64,000 nucleotides of DNA, from the NCBI RefSeq assembly GCF_004346265.1, contig NZ_SMAP01000002.1, positions 307,514-371,513 of the forward strand, given 5' to 3'. The notes beneath the pieces were generated by a model. The model worked only from the letters and a program-made list of their open reading frames with translations, did not search any database and was not told where the DNA came from. Position numbers and translations under genes: made by a program. Source of the stretch: Thermomonas haemolytica. Its GTDB lineage: Bacteria > Pseudomonadota > Gammaproteobacteria > Xanthomonadales > Xanthomonadaceae. Positions 27,514-38,437 of this stretch are shown here, piece by piece; position 1 is the stretch's first letter, and every line of letters begins with the position of its first letter.

Positions 27514-28368
27514 TCAGCCGCCCAGGGCCTCCGCCATGAACGGCGGCAGGGCCTGCGCGCCTTTGTGCACGTCCGCGCTGTAGTAGCGGGTTGCAAATGT
27601 CTTGGCGCGGGCATCGGCCTCGCGGAAGCCGAACCCGGCGTTGGCCGCCTTCTTCGCCATCGTGCAGCTCCACCAGCCGGTGGGATAGCAGGGCTGCGGG
27701 AACGGCAAGGTCTGGAAGCTCGCAAAGCCGGCCTTGCCCATCTCCGCGCGCATCGCCTGGATCAGGTCCAGCAGCACCAGCGGCGACTCGCTCTGCTGGA
27801 CCAGGATGCCGTCGTCCTTCAGCGCGCGGTGGCAGCTCTCGAAGAACGCCTTGTTGAACAGGCCTTCCGCCGGGCCCACCGGGTCGGTGGAGTCCACGAT
27901 CACGATGTCCACGCTGCCCGGCGCGCAGTTGGCCATGTAGGCGATGCCGTCGTCCCACAGCAGCTCGGCGCGCGGATCGCCGTTGGACTCGCACAGCTCG
28001 GGGAAATACTTCTCCGCCATGCGCGTGACCTGTTCGTCGATGTCGCACTGCACGGCTTTCTCCACGCCCGGGTGGCGCAGCACCTCGCGCAGGGTGCCGC
28101 AGTCGCCGCCGCCGATGATCACCACGCGCTTCGGGTCCGGATGGGTGAACAGCGCCGGGTGCGACATCATCTCGTGGTAGAGGAAGTTGTCGCGGGTGGT
28201 CAGCATCATCGCGCCGTCGATCAGCATGACGTTGCCCCAGTCGGTCGATTCGAAGATCTCGATCTTCTGGAACGGCGACTGCACCTCGTCCAGCTTGCGG
28301 GTCACGCGGAAGCCGATCGAGGAGCCGGCCTTGTCGAAATTTTCGTGCAGCCAGGTCGGCTCGGTCAT
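27514..28368 (-). CDS. speE: Spermidine synthase (polyamine aminopropyltransferase)
   Basis: A 284-residue enzyme transferring an aminopropyl group from decarboxylated S-adenosylmethionine to putrescine. Conserved motifs: L-M-I-D-G-A-M-M-L-T-T-R-D near 45, V-I-I-G-G-G-D-C-G-T-L-R-E near 82 (SAM-type site), D-I-D-E-Q-V near 106 and V-D-S-T-D-P-V-G-P-A near 157 with the catalytic Asp. ATG at 28368 follows AGGAT; a longer frame upstream is a low-complexity extension. The arginine decarboxylase gene speA lies about 2 kb away on the other strand, so two polyamine steps sit close together. Confidence 0.94.
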   Translation of the reverse strand: MTEPTWLHENFDKAGSSIGFRVTRKLDEVQSPFQKIEIFESTDWGNVMLIDGAMMLTTRDNFLYHEMMSHPALFTHPDPKRVVIIGGGDCGTLREVLRHPGVEKAVQCDIDEQVTRMAEKYFPELCESNGDPRAELLWDDGIAYMANCAPGSVDIVIVDSTDPVGPAEGLFNKAFFESCHRALKDDGILVQQSESPLVLLDLIQAMRAEMGKAGFASFQTLPFPQPCYPTGWWSCTMAKKAANAGFGFREADARAKTFATRYYSADVHKGAQALPPFMAEALGG

Positions 28369-28501
28369 GGCGGTATCCTGTGGGTTGAGGCCTGTCATCC
28401 GCGCGCGGACGGCGTCCGGCGGGGGTGCGGATTGTAGCGGATGGGATGGCTGGCCCCGTGCGGGTGGCTGGCGAGGGTTCGGAAAAGCGAAGGGGAGAGG
28501 G

Positions 28502-30358
28502 ATGGAAAGGGCGAGTGCGCGGCGTGCGCTGATCGAACGTCTGGAGAACGAGGCGGCCATGGCCCCGGGGCGCTACCGGACCAAGGTCGCGCTGTTGGCG
28601 CTGGCGGGTTTTGCGGTTCTGGGCGGCGGGGTACTGCTGGCGTTTGGCCTGTCCATCGGCTTGGTGCTGCTGCTGGTGGCTATCAGTCCCTGGCTGTTAT
28701 TGAAGCTTGCCAAGTTGATCTGGATTCCCATCGGGTTCGGCTGGGTGCTGCTGCGCAGCCTATGGGTGAAGTTCTCCCCGCCCGACGGGCATCGACTGGC
28801 GGCGCACGAGGCCCCGGCGCTGTGGGCCGAGGTAGAGCATCTCCGCGTGGCCACCGGTGCCCCCAAGCTGGCGGGGATCGTGATTGACGCCGACTTGAAC
28901 GCTGCCGCGGTCAGTGTGCCGCGCGCGCTGGGACTGTTGGGGCATCGTCATTACCTGCTGCTTGGCCTGCCGCTGATGCAGTTGTTGGATCGGTCGCAGT
29001 TCGCTGCGGTGGTGGCGCACGAGTTCGGTCATTTTGGCGGTGGACACGGCCGCTTCGCGGGCTGGATCTACCATGTCCGTGCCAGCTGGTACCGGCTGCT
29101 GGGCGCGCTCCAGGCGCAGGAGGCCTGGACCAGCCAGCTCTTCGTCCGCTTCTTCAACTGGTATGCCCCGTATTTCGACGCCTACAGCTTCGTGTTGGCG
29201 CGGAAGCAGGAGTACGAAGCGGATGCGGCGGCGGCCCGCGTGGCGGGTCCGCAGGCCGCAGGCAAGGCGCTGGTCCGGGTGAACGTGGGGGCCGCGCGGC
29301 TGGATCAGGAATTCTGGCCGGGCCTGCAGCGCGCATCGCAGACGCAGCCGGCGCCTCCGGCCCTGCTGTATCGCGAGATGGGGGAACAGCTGCGTGTGCC
29401 TGCTTCCAGTGATGGCGACCGGTTGGCGCAGGCGTTGGCCCGCGTCCCTGATTTCGACGATACGCATCCCACCCTGGCCCAGCGCCTGGCTGCACTGGGT
29501 ATCGATCAGGTCGAGATGCCGGAGGCACAGACGGGGTGCGCGGAAGAATTGCTGGGTCCGTTGCTGCCGGAACTCGAGCGCCGCTTCAGCGACGAATGGC
29601 GCGAGCGTGTCGAAGAAGACTGGCAGCGGGGATTTCGGCAGCACGCGCAGGATCGGGCGCGGCTGGAAGCGCTCGAGGCGCAGCCGTCGCGCACGCCCGA
29701 CGAGGCAGTCGAACATGCGGGACTGGTGGAGTCCCTGCGCCCGGAAATGGATGCTTTGCCGGTTTACCAGCAGGCGCTGATGCTGGCGCCAGAGCACGCC
29801 TTTCTGCACTTCCGGGTAGGGTGTTTGCTCTTGGATCGTGGGGACGCGTCCGGCATCGGGCATCTGGAGAAGGCGATGGCGCTGGACGATGGCAGTAGCG
29901 AGGCGGTCCTCCAGCGCCTCGACAGCTTCTACCGAGATACCGGGGACCTGGCTGGACGGGACCGCGTCGCCGATGAATGGGCACGCATGCAGGCCCGGTG
30001 GAGCAGGATCCAGCAGGCCAGAAACACACTCGCGGCCAATGACGAGTTCCTTCCGCATGGCCTCGACGCGTCTGCCACGGAAGAGCTGCGCGCGGCGTTA
30101 GCGCGTTTAGGTGGTGTTGGCCGGGCCTGGCTGGTTCGCAAGCGCCTGCCGCCCGGGGGCGAAACCGTCCCCCACCACGTCATGCTGGTGACGCTGCGCG
30201 GTTTCGTATGGAACGAATCCGCTAAGTTACAGCAGGTCGTGGACGCACTGGTGCTGCCGGGCAGTGTCCTGGTGTTCGTCGCCACTCACCGCCGCGGCAT
30301 CGCCCGCCGGGTCCGCAAGGTGGCCGGTACCCCGCTTTACCGCAGGGGTTGGTGGTAG
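28502..30358 (+). CDS. M48-family membrane zinc metalloprotease with C-terminal TPR region
   Basis: A 618-residue protein. Two membrane helices lie at about 28-75. The zinc motif H-E-F-G-H is at 173-177, and a third ligand is likely in E-Y-E-A-D about 65 residues later, as in Ste24/HtpX peptidases. The second half has TPR-like helices (A-L-M-L-A-P-E-H-A-F-L-H-F) and a C-terminal domain without assignment. The ATG was chosen after GGGAGAGGG. Codon use is somewhat less GC-rich than in the neighbours speE and speA. Likely role is cleavage of membrane or misfolded proteins; the substrate is unknown. Confidence 0.82.
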   Translation: MERASARRALIERLENEAAMAPGRYRTKVALLALAGFAVLGGGVLLAFGLSIGLVLLLVAISPWLLLKLAKLIWIPIGFGWVLLRSLWVKFSPPDGHRLAAHEAPALWAEVEHLRVATGAPKLAGIVIDADLNAAAVSVPRALGLLGHRHYLLLGLPLMQLLDRSQFAAVVAHEFGHFGGGHGRFAGWIYHVRASWYRLLGALQAQEAWTSQLFVRFFNWYAPYFDAYSFVLARKQEYEADAAAARVAGPQAAGKALVRVNVGAARLDQEFWPGLQRASQTQPAPPALLYREMGEQLRVPASSDGDRLAQALARVPDFDDTHPTLAQRLAALGIDQVEMPEAQTGCAEELLGPLLPELERRFSDEWRERVEEDWQRGFRQHAQDRARLEALEAQPSRTPDEAVEHAGLVESLRPEMDALPVYQQALMLAPEHAFLHFRVGCLLLDRGDASGIGHLEKAMALDDGSSEAVLQRLDSFYRDTGDLAGRDRVADEWARMQARWSRIQQARNTLAANDEFLPHGLDASATEELRAALARLGGVGRAWLVRKRLPPGGETVPHHVMLVTLRGFVWNESAKLQQVVDALVLPGSVLVFVATHRRGIARRVRKVAGTPLYRRGWW

Positions 30359-30397
30359 CCCGTAGAATGCGCCTCCCCTGCCGTTGACGTTGCCGCC

Positions 30398-32287
<1,890 letters not shown>

Positions 32288-32393
32288 TTCGCCACCCGTT
32301 CGCCGCACCGTCCACCGGTTCGCCGCAGCTGCATCGACAGCGGTGCGGGCGACAGCGTCCAATCGGCATCCTACGGCATGAGGAGGCAGGCAG

Positions 32394-32891
32394 ATGGATG
32401 CACGACGCAAGGCGGGATGGGGTTTCGTGGTTGCGCTGCTGGTCTGCGCGCCGGTGTTCGCACGTGCGCCGAACGACGCCGCAGCCGAAGCGCAAGTGCG
32501 CGAGGTGATCCGCCGCTTCGACGCGGCCATCGTCGCCGGCGACGGCGCGACCTTGCGCAGCCTGTTCCGGCCGCAGTCCAGCGCCTGGGCGTCGGTGCTC
32601 GGCGAGTCCGAATACGCTCGCCTGAAAGCGCGCCGTCCGGAGGCCCAGCGGATCCGCCCGGATACCTACGAGAATTTCGCGAAGATGGTGGAAACGGCGA
32701 AGCGGCCGCAGCGCGAACGCTTCACCGACATCGACATCCGCACCGACGGCGCGATGGCCAGCGTGAGTTTCGACTACGTGTACGAGGAAGACGGCGTGGC
32801 GCAGAACCGCGGCATCGAGAGCTGGCAGCTGGTCAAGGCCGACGACGGCTGGAAAATCGTGTCCATGCTGTATTCCGTGCACAGGCCCTGA
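32394..32891 (+). CDS. Secreted NTF2-like (DUF4440/SnoaL-type) protein
   Basis: A 165-residue protein with a Sec signal (K-A-G-W-G-F-V-V-A-L-L-V-C-A, cleavage after V-F-A-R-A). The mature part has the cone-shaped NTF2 pattern: V-I-R-R-F-D-A-A-I-V-A-G-D then L-F-R-P near the first helices, and a final strand W-K-I-V-S-M-L-Y-S. Such domains bind small ligands; no catalytic residues can be assigned. It ends 8 bp before the LytS-like kinase gene, so it may belong to that operon. AGGAGG precedes the start. Function unknown. Confidence 0.7.
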   Translation: MDARRKAGWGFVVALLVCAPVFARAPNDAAAEAQVREVIRRFDAAIVAGDGATLRSLFRPQSSAWASVLGESEYARLKARRPEAQRIRPDTYENFAKMVETAKRPQRERFTDIDIRTDGAMASVSFDYVYEEDGVAQNRGIESWQLVKADDGWKIVSMLYSVHRP

Positions 32892-32899
32892 TCCCGTCG

Positions 32900-34000
32900 A
32901 TGACGCAGGCCATGCCGCCGCAAGCCACTGCGCAGCCGCCATTCTGGCTGGCCCTGCTGGCCGGACTGCCGGCCATCGCCTCGCTAGCGTTGATGGTGAT
33001 CCCGGATCTCGGGCACGGTCATGTGGCGGTGTTCAAGAGCCTGTATCTGGGGTTGTGCCTGCTGTGGAGCATCCCGCTGGCGGTGCTGCAGCGGGCCCTG
33101 TGGCGGCGCGGCCTGGCGTGGTGGCGGCTGCTGGGCATCGTGTTCGCCGCGACCTATGCGATGGCGGTGGCCAACAACCTGGTCGGCCAGCTGCTGGCCA
33201 TCGCAATGGGCTGGAAGCGCAATCCCGCCATGCAGTGGGCGTCGCTGCTGGGCGGGCTGGAATCCTGCTGGCTGGCCCTGCTAGCCGCCAGCGCGGCGCA
33301 CGCGGTGCTGGCCTATGCCTACCGGCTGCGCCGCGAGCAGGCGCAGCACCTGTCGGCCCGCGCGGCGATGCGCGATGCGGAGCTGCGCGCGTTGCGCTAC
33401 CAGTTGCAGCCGCATTTCCTGTTCAACACGCTCAATGCGGTGTCGACGCTGGTGGCGGAGCGGCGCAACGCCGAGGCGCAGGCGATGATCGCGCGGCTGG
33501 GCGACTTCCTCCGCGGCACCTTGGACGTGCCGCAGGCGCACGAGGTGCCGCTGGGCGAGGAGATCGCCGCTGCCGAGGACTATCTGGACATCGAGCGCAC
33601 GCGGCTTGGCGACCGCCTGCGGCTGCGCTGGCAGGTCGGGCCGGAGGTGCTGCGGGCGCGGGTGCCGCGTCTGCTGCTGCAGCCGCTGATCGAGAACGCG
33701 ATCCGCCACGGCATCGCCCCCGGCGCGGGCGCGGGGCGGCTGGAGATCGCCGCTGTGCGTGACTGCGGCCGCTTGCGAGTGCAGGTGAGCAACGACATGG
33801 CTGAAACGCCGGCGCCCATCGATGACAGTGGCGATGATGGCGAGCGGATCGGCCTGCGCAATCTGCGCGAGCGCTTGCAGGCGCTGTACCCGGACGATCA
33901 CGCGTTCTCGGCGGATGCGGACGGCAGCGAGTTCCGGGTCGCGCTGGACTTGCCGTGGCGAGAATCCGATGGCCATCGCGCGGCAGAGACGGCGCCATGA
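32900..34000 (+). CDS. LytS/YehU-type sensor histidine kinase
   Basis: A 366-residue membrane kinase. Four hydrophobic helices fill residues about 15-145. The His_kinase domain has L-R-Y-Q-L-Q-P-H-F-L-F-N-T-L with the phosphorylated His at 172, followed by the HATPase domain (about 255-355; P-L-I-E-N-A-I-R-H-G, G-L-R-N-L-R-E-R-L). This arrangement is typical of LytS-family kinases paired with LytTR regulators, and the regulator gene follows with an ATGA overlap. The signal is not evident. Length is shorter than LytS because the GAF domain is lacking. Confidence 0.9.
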   Translation: MTQAMPPQATAQPPFWLALLAGLPAIASLALMVIPDLGHGHVAVFKSLYLGLCLLWSIPLAVLQRALWRRGLAWWRLLGIVFAATYAMAVANNLVGQLLAIAMGWKRNPAMQWASLLGGLESCWLALLAASAAHAVLAYAYRLRREQAQHLSARAAMRDAELRALRYQLQPHFLFNTLNAVSTLVAERRNAEAQAMIARLGDFLRGTLDVPQAHEVPLGEEIAAAEDYLDIERTRLGDRLRLRWQVGPEVLRARVPRLLLQPLIENAIRHGIAPGAGAGRLEIAAVRDCGRLRVQVSNDMAETPAPIDDSGDDGERIGLRNLRERLQALYPDDHAFSADADGSEFRVALDLPWRESDGHRAAETAP

Positions 34001-34743
34001 TCCGCATCGCCATCCTCGACGACGAACCGCTGGCCAGGGCCGGCGTGCGCGCGCGCCTAAAGGCGTATGCGGACGTGCGTGTGGTGGCCGAATATGCCGA
34101 CGGCCAAAGCGCGCTCGACGGCCTGCGTGCGGAACCGGTCGACCTGGCCTTCGTCGACGTGCGCATGCCCGGGCTGTCCGGCCTGGAGGTGCTGGCGCTG
34201 CTGCCGCCGGCGCAGCGGCCGCTGTCGATCCTGCTGACCGCGCACGACGGCTTCGCGGTGCGCGCGTTCGAGCTGCGCGCCATCGACTACCTGCTGAAGC
34301 CAATCGACGATGCGCGCTTCGCCGAAGCCCTCGATCGCGCCCGCGAGCTGCTGGCGCTGCGTGCCGGTGCGATGCCAACGCAAGTGGCCCAACCGACCGC
34401 CGGCGGCCGCATCGAAATCCGCATCGGCAACCGGATCCGCTATGTCGAGCCGGAGCGGATCGACTGGGTCGAAGCCGACGGCGACTATGCCCGGCTGCAC
34501 GTCGGCGCGCATTCGCATCTGCTGCGCGAACCGCTGTATCGGCTGGCGGAGCGGCTTGATCCGCAGGTCTTCCTGCGCGTGCACCGCTCGGCGATGGTGC
34601 GCGTGGCGATGATCGACGAACTGCAGCCGCTGGCGAACCGCGACGCCCTGCTGCGCCTGCGCAATGGCACGCCGGTGCGCGCCAGCCGCACCTACATGGA
34701 AGCCCTGCTGGCGCGGCTGCGCCACGCGGGCACGAGGACTTGA
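33997..34743 (+). CDS. LytTR-family response regulator
   Basis: A 248-residue regulator. The receiver domain (1-120) has D-D-E-P at 8-11, the phospho-accepting Asp54 in F-V-D-V-R-M-P-G and K-P-I-D near 103. The LytTR DNA-binding domain (about 145-245) shows Y-V-E-P-E-R-I-D-W-V-E-A-D-G-D-Y and F-L-R-V-H-R-S. It overlaps the kinase stop (ATGA) and the next gene start (TGATG), so kinase, regulator and acyltransferase form one operon. Targets are unknown; genes in the same operon are the obvious candidates. Confidence 0.92.
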   Translation: MIRIAILDDEPLARAGVRARLKAYADVRVVAEYADGQSALDGLRAEPVDLAFVDVRMPGLSGLEVLALLPPAQRPLSILLTAHDGFAVRAFELRAIDYLLKPIDDARFAEALDRARELLALRAGAMPTQVAQPTAGGRIEIRIGNRIRYVEPERIDWVEADGDYARLHVGAHSHLLREPLYRLAERLDPQVFLRVHRSAMVRVAMIDELQPLANRDALLRLRNGTPVRASRTYMEALLARLRHAGTRT

Positions 34744-35861
34744 TGAACGCAACGAACGCTTCCCCGCGCCGCTTGCCCGGCCTCGACCTGCTGCGCGCCA
34801 TCGCGGTGCTGTGGACGATGCAGTTCCACAGCTTCCTCGTCGGCGGGCTGGGCGCGGACTGGCACTGGCTGGAACGTTACGGCTGGATGGGCGTGGACCT
34901 GTTCTTCGTGCTCAGCGGCTACCTGATCGGCGGGCAGCTGCTGCGGCCGCTGGCGAACGGGGGCACTCCGTCGCTGCGCGACTTCTACCTGAAGCGTGCG
35001 TTCCGCATACTGCCCGCGTTCTGGGCGGTGCTGGCGGTCTACCTGCTGTGGCCGGGCTTCCGCGAGGCGCCGGGGATGGAGCCGTGGTGGAAGTTCGCGC
35101 TGTTCGTCGTGAACCTCGACATCGATTACGCCACCAACGCCGCGTTCTCGCACGCCTGGTCGCTGTGCGTGGAGGAGCACTTCTACCTGCTGTTCCCGGC
35201 GCTGGCGCTGCTGCTGTCGCGCAAGCCGTCGGCGATGAAATTCTGGACGGTGTGCATGGCCGTGCTGCTCGGTGGCATCGCCCTGCGCAGCGGGATCTGG
35301 CTGCACGATGACGCCACCCAGCCGTCGCGCCCGTGGTTCGTCGAGGACCTCTATTACCCGACATGGAACCGGCTCGACGGCCTGCTGTTGGGGGTGATGC
35401 TGGCGGCGTGGCAGGCCTACCGGCCAGGGTCGTGGGCGCGCGCCGCGAGGCACGCGAACCTGTTCGCGCTGGCCGGCGTGGCGGTCATGGCGCTGGCGTT
35501 CTGGCTGTTCCGTGACCGCGTCGGCCTGCTCGGCAACAGCGTCGGCTGGCCGGTGCTGTCGCTGGGGTTGGCCCTGCTGGTGTTCGCCGGTGCGCAGCCG
35601 CATGGCCTGCTCGGCGGGCGCGCCATCCCGGGTGCGGCATGGATCGCGGCGATCTCGTACAGCCTCTACCTCGTCCACAAGCCGATCTACGGGCTGGTGC
35701 AAGTCCACTGGGGCGGGGTGCTGGACGGGCGCGGCGTTGGCGCATGGCTGGTGTACGGCCTCGCCTCGATTGCCGCGGCGGTCCTCCTGCACTACGGCGT
35801 GGAATGGCCGGGGCTGCGCCTGCGAACGCGGGTACTGTCGCGCGGCGCGCCCGGCGCCTAG
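34743..35861 (+). CDS. Acyltransferase family 3 membrane protein
   Basis: A 372-residue integral membrane protein of the OafA/NodX type, with about ten hydrophobic helices. Family features are present: L-D-L-L-R-A-I-A-V near 15, W-M-G-V-D-L-F-F-V-L-S-G-Y-L-I near 49 and R-A-F-R-I-L-P-A-F-W near 86, and W-S-L-C-V-E-E-H-F-Y near 138. These enzymes O-acylate sugars or lipids at the cell surface. Its start overlaps the response regulator stop, so it may be the effector of the two-component pair. Its end overlaps the convergent transporter gene by 4 bp. Confidence 0.88.
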   Translation: MNATNASPRRLPGLDLLRAIAVLWTMQFHSFLVGGLGADWHWLERYGWMGVDLFFVLSGYLIGGQLLRPLANGGTPSLRDFYLKRAFRILPAFWAVLAVYLLWPGFREAPGMEPWWKFALFVVNLDIDYATNAAFSHAWSLCVEEHFYLLFPALALLLSRKPSAMKFWTVCMAVLLGGIALRSGIWLHDDATQPSRPWFVEDLYYPTWNRLDGLLLGVMLAAWQAYRPGSWARAARHANLFALAGVAVMALAFWLFRDRVGLLGNSVGWPVLSLGLALLVFAGAQPHGLLGGRAIPGAAWIAAISYSLYLVHKPIYGLVQVHWGGVLDGRGVGAWLVYGLASIAAAVLLHYGVEWPGLRLRTRVLSRGAPGA

Positions 35862-36367
35862 GACGCCGATCGCGCGTCGGCGCTCGCCGCGGCGGCAGTT
35901 CCCGGGGTTTTCTGCGCGTGCGCCCGCCAGGGCGCCACCACCAGCACCACGCCGGCCAGCACCAGCAGGGCACCGGCGATCCGCACCGCGTCGACCGGTT
36001 TGGGCGCCTGCAGCACGCCGTACTGGTCCAGCAGCAGGGACGCAGTGACCTGGCCCAGCACCGCCAGGCAGATCATCCCGGCCGCGCCGATGCGCGGCAC
36101 CAGCAGGGTGAAGCAGGCCACGTAGAGCGCGCCGAAGGCGCCGCCGATCCAGATCCACGCCGGCAACTTGACGCTGCCCTGCAGTGTGACCGGGGTGCGC
36201 GTGGCCAGCAGGTACAGGCCCAGCACCGCCGAGCCGACCAGGAACGACACGAAGGCAGCCGCCACCGGTCCGCCGATGTGGGCGCCCAGCCGGGCATTGA
36301 CCAGCCCTTGCAGCGGCAGCACCGCGCCGATCAAGACCGCCACCAGCAGGGCGCCGAGCAGGTTCAT
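35858..36367 (-). CDS. DMT-type small membrane transporter (DUF606/YdcZ-like)
   Basis: A 169-residue protein with five predicted membrane helices, beginning N-L-L-G-A-L-L-V-A-V-L-I-G-A-V-L-P-L-Q and containing N-A-R-L-G and F-V-S-F-L-V-G-S, the pattern of the YdcZ (DUF606) branch of the drug/metabolite transporter superfamily. Substrate unknown; some relatives act in pairs. The start overlaps the end of the upstream SDR gene by 4 bp, so both are probably co-transcribed. A hydrophilic Ala-rich tail of about 20 residues ends the protein. Confidence 0.8.
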   Translation of the reverse strand: MNLLGALLVAVLIGAVLPLQGLVNARLGAHIGGPVAAAFVSFLVGSAVLGLYLLATRTPVTLQGSVKLPAWIWIGGAFGALYVACFTLLVPRIGAAGMICLAVLGQVTASLLLDQYGVLQAPKPVDAVRIAGALLVLAGVVLVVAPWRAHAQKTPGTAAAASADARSAS

Positions 36368-37131
36368 GCCTGCGGGTCGCGGTGCACCTGGAAGCCGGCG
36401 AACGATTGCGAGGTCGGCATCAGTTCCAGCCGGTTGATGTTGAGGTGCGGCGGCAGGCTGGCGACCCAGAAGATCGCCTCGGCGATGTCCTCGGCGGTCA
36501 TCGGATGGGCGCCGGCGTAGAGTTTGTCCGAGGCGGCCTGGTCGCCGTGGGTGCGGACCACGGTGAACTCGGTTTCGGCCATGCCCGGCTCGATGCTGGT
36601 CACGCGCACCCCGGTGCCGTGCAGGTCGGAGCGCAGCCCGAGCGAGAACTGGCTGACGAAGGCCTTGGTGCCGCCGTAGGTGTTGCCGCCCGGGTACGGG
36701 TACACGCCCGCCACCGAGCTGATGTTCACGATCGCGCCCTTGCGCGCCACCAGCGTGGGCAGCACCGCGTGGGTCAGGGTCACCAGCGCGGTGACGTTGG
36801 TGTCGATCATGGTCTTCCAGTCCGACAGCAGCGCCTCCTGCGCGGGCTTGGTGCCCAGTGCCAGGCCCGCGTTGTTCACCAGCAGGTCGATCCCGCGGAA
36901 GCGCTCGGGCAGGGCGTCCAGCGCGGCGCGCAGCGCGGTTTCGTCGCGGATGTCGAAGCAGGCCGGATGCAGGGCGTCGCCAAGTTCCGCGCGCAGGGCG
37001 TCGAGGCGGTCGGCGCGGCGGCCGGTGGCGATCACCTGCCAGCCGGCGGCGATGAAGCGGCGCGCGGCGGCGCGGCCGAAGCCGGCGGTGGCGCCGGTGA
37101 TGAGGGCGGTGCGGGGGGTATGTGCGTCCAT
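36364..37131 (-). CDS. Short-chain dehydrogenase/reductase (YdfG-like)
   Basis: A 255-residue NAD(P)-dependent oxidoreductase. The Rossmann motif T-G-A-T-A-G-F-G is at 13-20, with N-N-A-G near 88, catalytic Ser in N-I-S-S-V-A-G and Y-G-G-T-K near 150. The C-terminal L-N-I-N-R-L-E-L-M-P-T-S-Q-S is very similar to YdfG, an NADP-dependent 3-hydroxy acid/serine dehydrogenase that also reduces malonic semialdehyde. The T-G-R-R-x-D-R-L stretch after the second strand suggests NADP preference. It precedes the DUF606 transporter in an overlapping pair. Confidence 0.87.
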   Translation of the reverse strand: MDAHTPRTALITGATAGFGRAAARRFIAAGWQVIATGRRADRLDALRAELGDALHPACFDIRDETALRAALDALPERFRGIDLLVNNAGLALGTKPAQEALLSDWKTMIDTNVTALVTLTHAVLPTLVARKGAIVNISSVAGVYPYPGGNTYGGTKAFVSQFSLGLRSDLHGTGVRVTSIEPGMAETEFTVVRTHGDQAASDKLYAGAHPMTAEDIAEAIFWVASLPPHLNINRLELMPTSQSFAGFQVHRDPQA

Positions 37132-37184
37132 GCCGCCATTCTAGCGGCGCGGGCCTGCCGGTCCGGTGGGATGCGAAGGCGCAC

Positions 37185-37556
37185 TCAGGCCCTCGGCTTC
37201 GCGGGAGGCTTGCGTCGCGTCGCGGACTTCGCCCCGTCGGTAGCGGAATCCGCCGGGGCGGCGGGCTTGCGCTTGCGTCCGGTGCCTGTCTTGCCTGCGG
37301 TCCTGGCCTTGCTGGCGCGGTGCTTCTGCAGCATGTCCTCGGCCAGCAGCACGTCCTCGGACAGGAGGCCCGCGGCCTTGGCTACGGCGATCCGCGCCTG
37401 CGCCTTGTTCTCGTCCGGATTGGCCAGCAACAGCTCGCGGATCGCCTCGCGCAGCGCGGCCTCGGCGTTGCGCTTCAGGGTGGCTTTCTCGCCGCGCTGG
37501 AGCAGCGTCATCAGCGCATCCACGACGGGTTTGATCAGGGCGGCTTCGATCGGCAT
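37185..37556 (-). CDS. Hypothetical protein with basic Ala/Lys/Arg/Pro tail
   Basis: A 123-residue protein of unknown function. The first about 75 residues are predicted helical (I-E-A-A-L-I-K-P-V-V-D-A-L-M-T-L-L-Q-R-G-E). The last about 45 residues are a lysine-, arginine-, alanine- and proline-rich tail (R-K-R-K-P-A-A-P, R-R-K-P-P-A-K-P-R-A) resembling histone-H1-like tails, so nucleic-acid binding is conceivable. ATG at 37556 follows GAGGAT; an in-frame start 33 bp upstream lacks a good ribosome site. It stands alone between the SDR gene and the SPOR gene. Confidence 0.6.
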   Translation of the reverse strand: MPIEAALIKPVVDALMTLLQRGEKATLKRNAEAALREAIRELLLANPDENKAQARIAVAKAAGLLSEDVLLAEDMLQKHRASKARTAGKTGTGRKRKPAAPADSATDGAKSATRRKPPAKPRA

Positions 37557-37675
37557 GGCGGCATCCTCGCGGTTTGACGAGGATGCCACGCGGGCATCTC
37601 AGCGGCTGCGATGCGATGTGAACAGCCGGTCGCGCCAGTGCGCGCGCGCGCGCCGCGGGGCGCGGCGGGCACGGA

Positions 37676-38437
37676 TCACTGGGTCTTGACCGCGATCGCC
37701 GACAGCCCGCCGTCGGCCAGCTTGGCCTTGGCGTCGCTGAGTTCGCCGGCGCTGCCGTAGGGGCCCATGCGCACGCGGTACACGGTCTTGTCGCCGATCT
37801 GCGCCGATTCCACCCGCGCGTTCAGGCCGAGCAGGGCGATCTTGGCCTTGAGCGCTTCGGCATCGCCGGAGGCGCCGAACGCGCCGGCTTGCAGGATGTA
37901 GTGCGCGTTGCCGGCAGCCGGTTCGGTCGCGGCGGTGGCCTTGGCGATTGTGCGCTCGCCGGCGGACGGCGTGGCCGTGGCCGGCGCGTTGCCGGCGGGC
38001 GTGTCGGCCAGCGGCTGCGGCAGCGCGGGTGCGGCGGCGGGTGCGGTCTCGGCGTCCGCCTGCTTGCGCGCGCGCGCGGCGGCCTCGGCTTCGGCCTTGG
38101 CGCTGGCGGCCAGCTCGGAATCGCTCATCGCCACTTCCTGCCCCGGCAGCAGGGTGTAGAAGTCGTACTGGGTCGGCTTCGGCTTGCCGGTATCGGGCTT
38201 GGCGGCCGGCGCGGTGTCCGGGGCGATGGACTCGCCTTCGCCGCTGACCGCGGCCGGCAGCGCATCCGGGTTCGGCTTCGGCCGGAAGAAGCCGTCGCCG
38301 CCGCCGGACTTCAGGTAGCGCGGGACCAGCAGCACCGCCAGCAGGGTCAGGGCGATGCCGATCACCAGCCAGGCCCAGCCGGGCAGGCCGTTGCCGCTGC
38401 TGCGGCGGGCTTGGGATTTGCCGCGTCGTGCTGCCAT
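37676..38437 (-). CDS. SPOR-domain membrane protein (FtsN-like)
   Basis: A 253-residue bitopic protein. A short basic N-terminus (A-A-R-R-G-K-S-Q-A-R-R-S-S) precedes one membrane helix (about 20-43), then a Pro/Ala-rich periplasmic linker of about 125 residues and a C-terminal SPOR domain (about 178-253; Y-I-L-Q-A-G-A-F, V-Y-R-V-R-M-G-P-Y). SPOR domains bind denuded septal peptidoglycan, so a division role is likely. The start overlaps the argS stop (TGATG), an arrangement common in Xanthomonadaceae. It may be FtsN, but low linker conservation prevents firm naming. Confidence 0.87.
   Translation of the reverse strand: MAARRGKSQARRSSGNGLPGWAWLVIGIALTLLAVLLVPRYLKSGGGDGFFRPKPNPDALPAAVSGEGESIAPDTAPAAKPDTGKPKPTQYDFYTLLPGQEVAMSDSELAASAKAEAEAAARARKQADAETAPAAAPALPQPLADTPAGNAPATATPSAGERTIAKATAATEPAAGNAHYILQAGAFGASGDAEALKAKIALLGLNARVESAQIGDKTVYRVRMGPYGSAGELSDAKAKLADGGLSAIAVKTQ

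Noticed and set aside
27429..27725. 100-residue N-terminal extension of the TPR-GGDEF protein
   Set aside because: Arg/Pro-rich shadow of the downstream end of speE; the ATG at 27428 begins a proper signal peptide.
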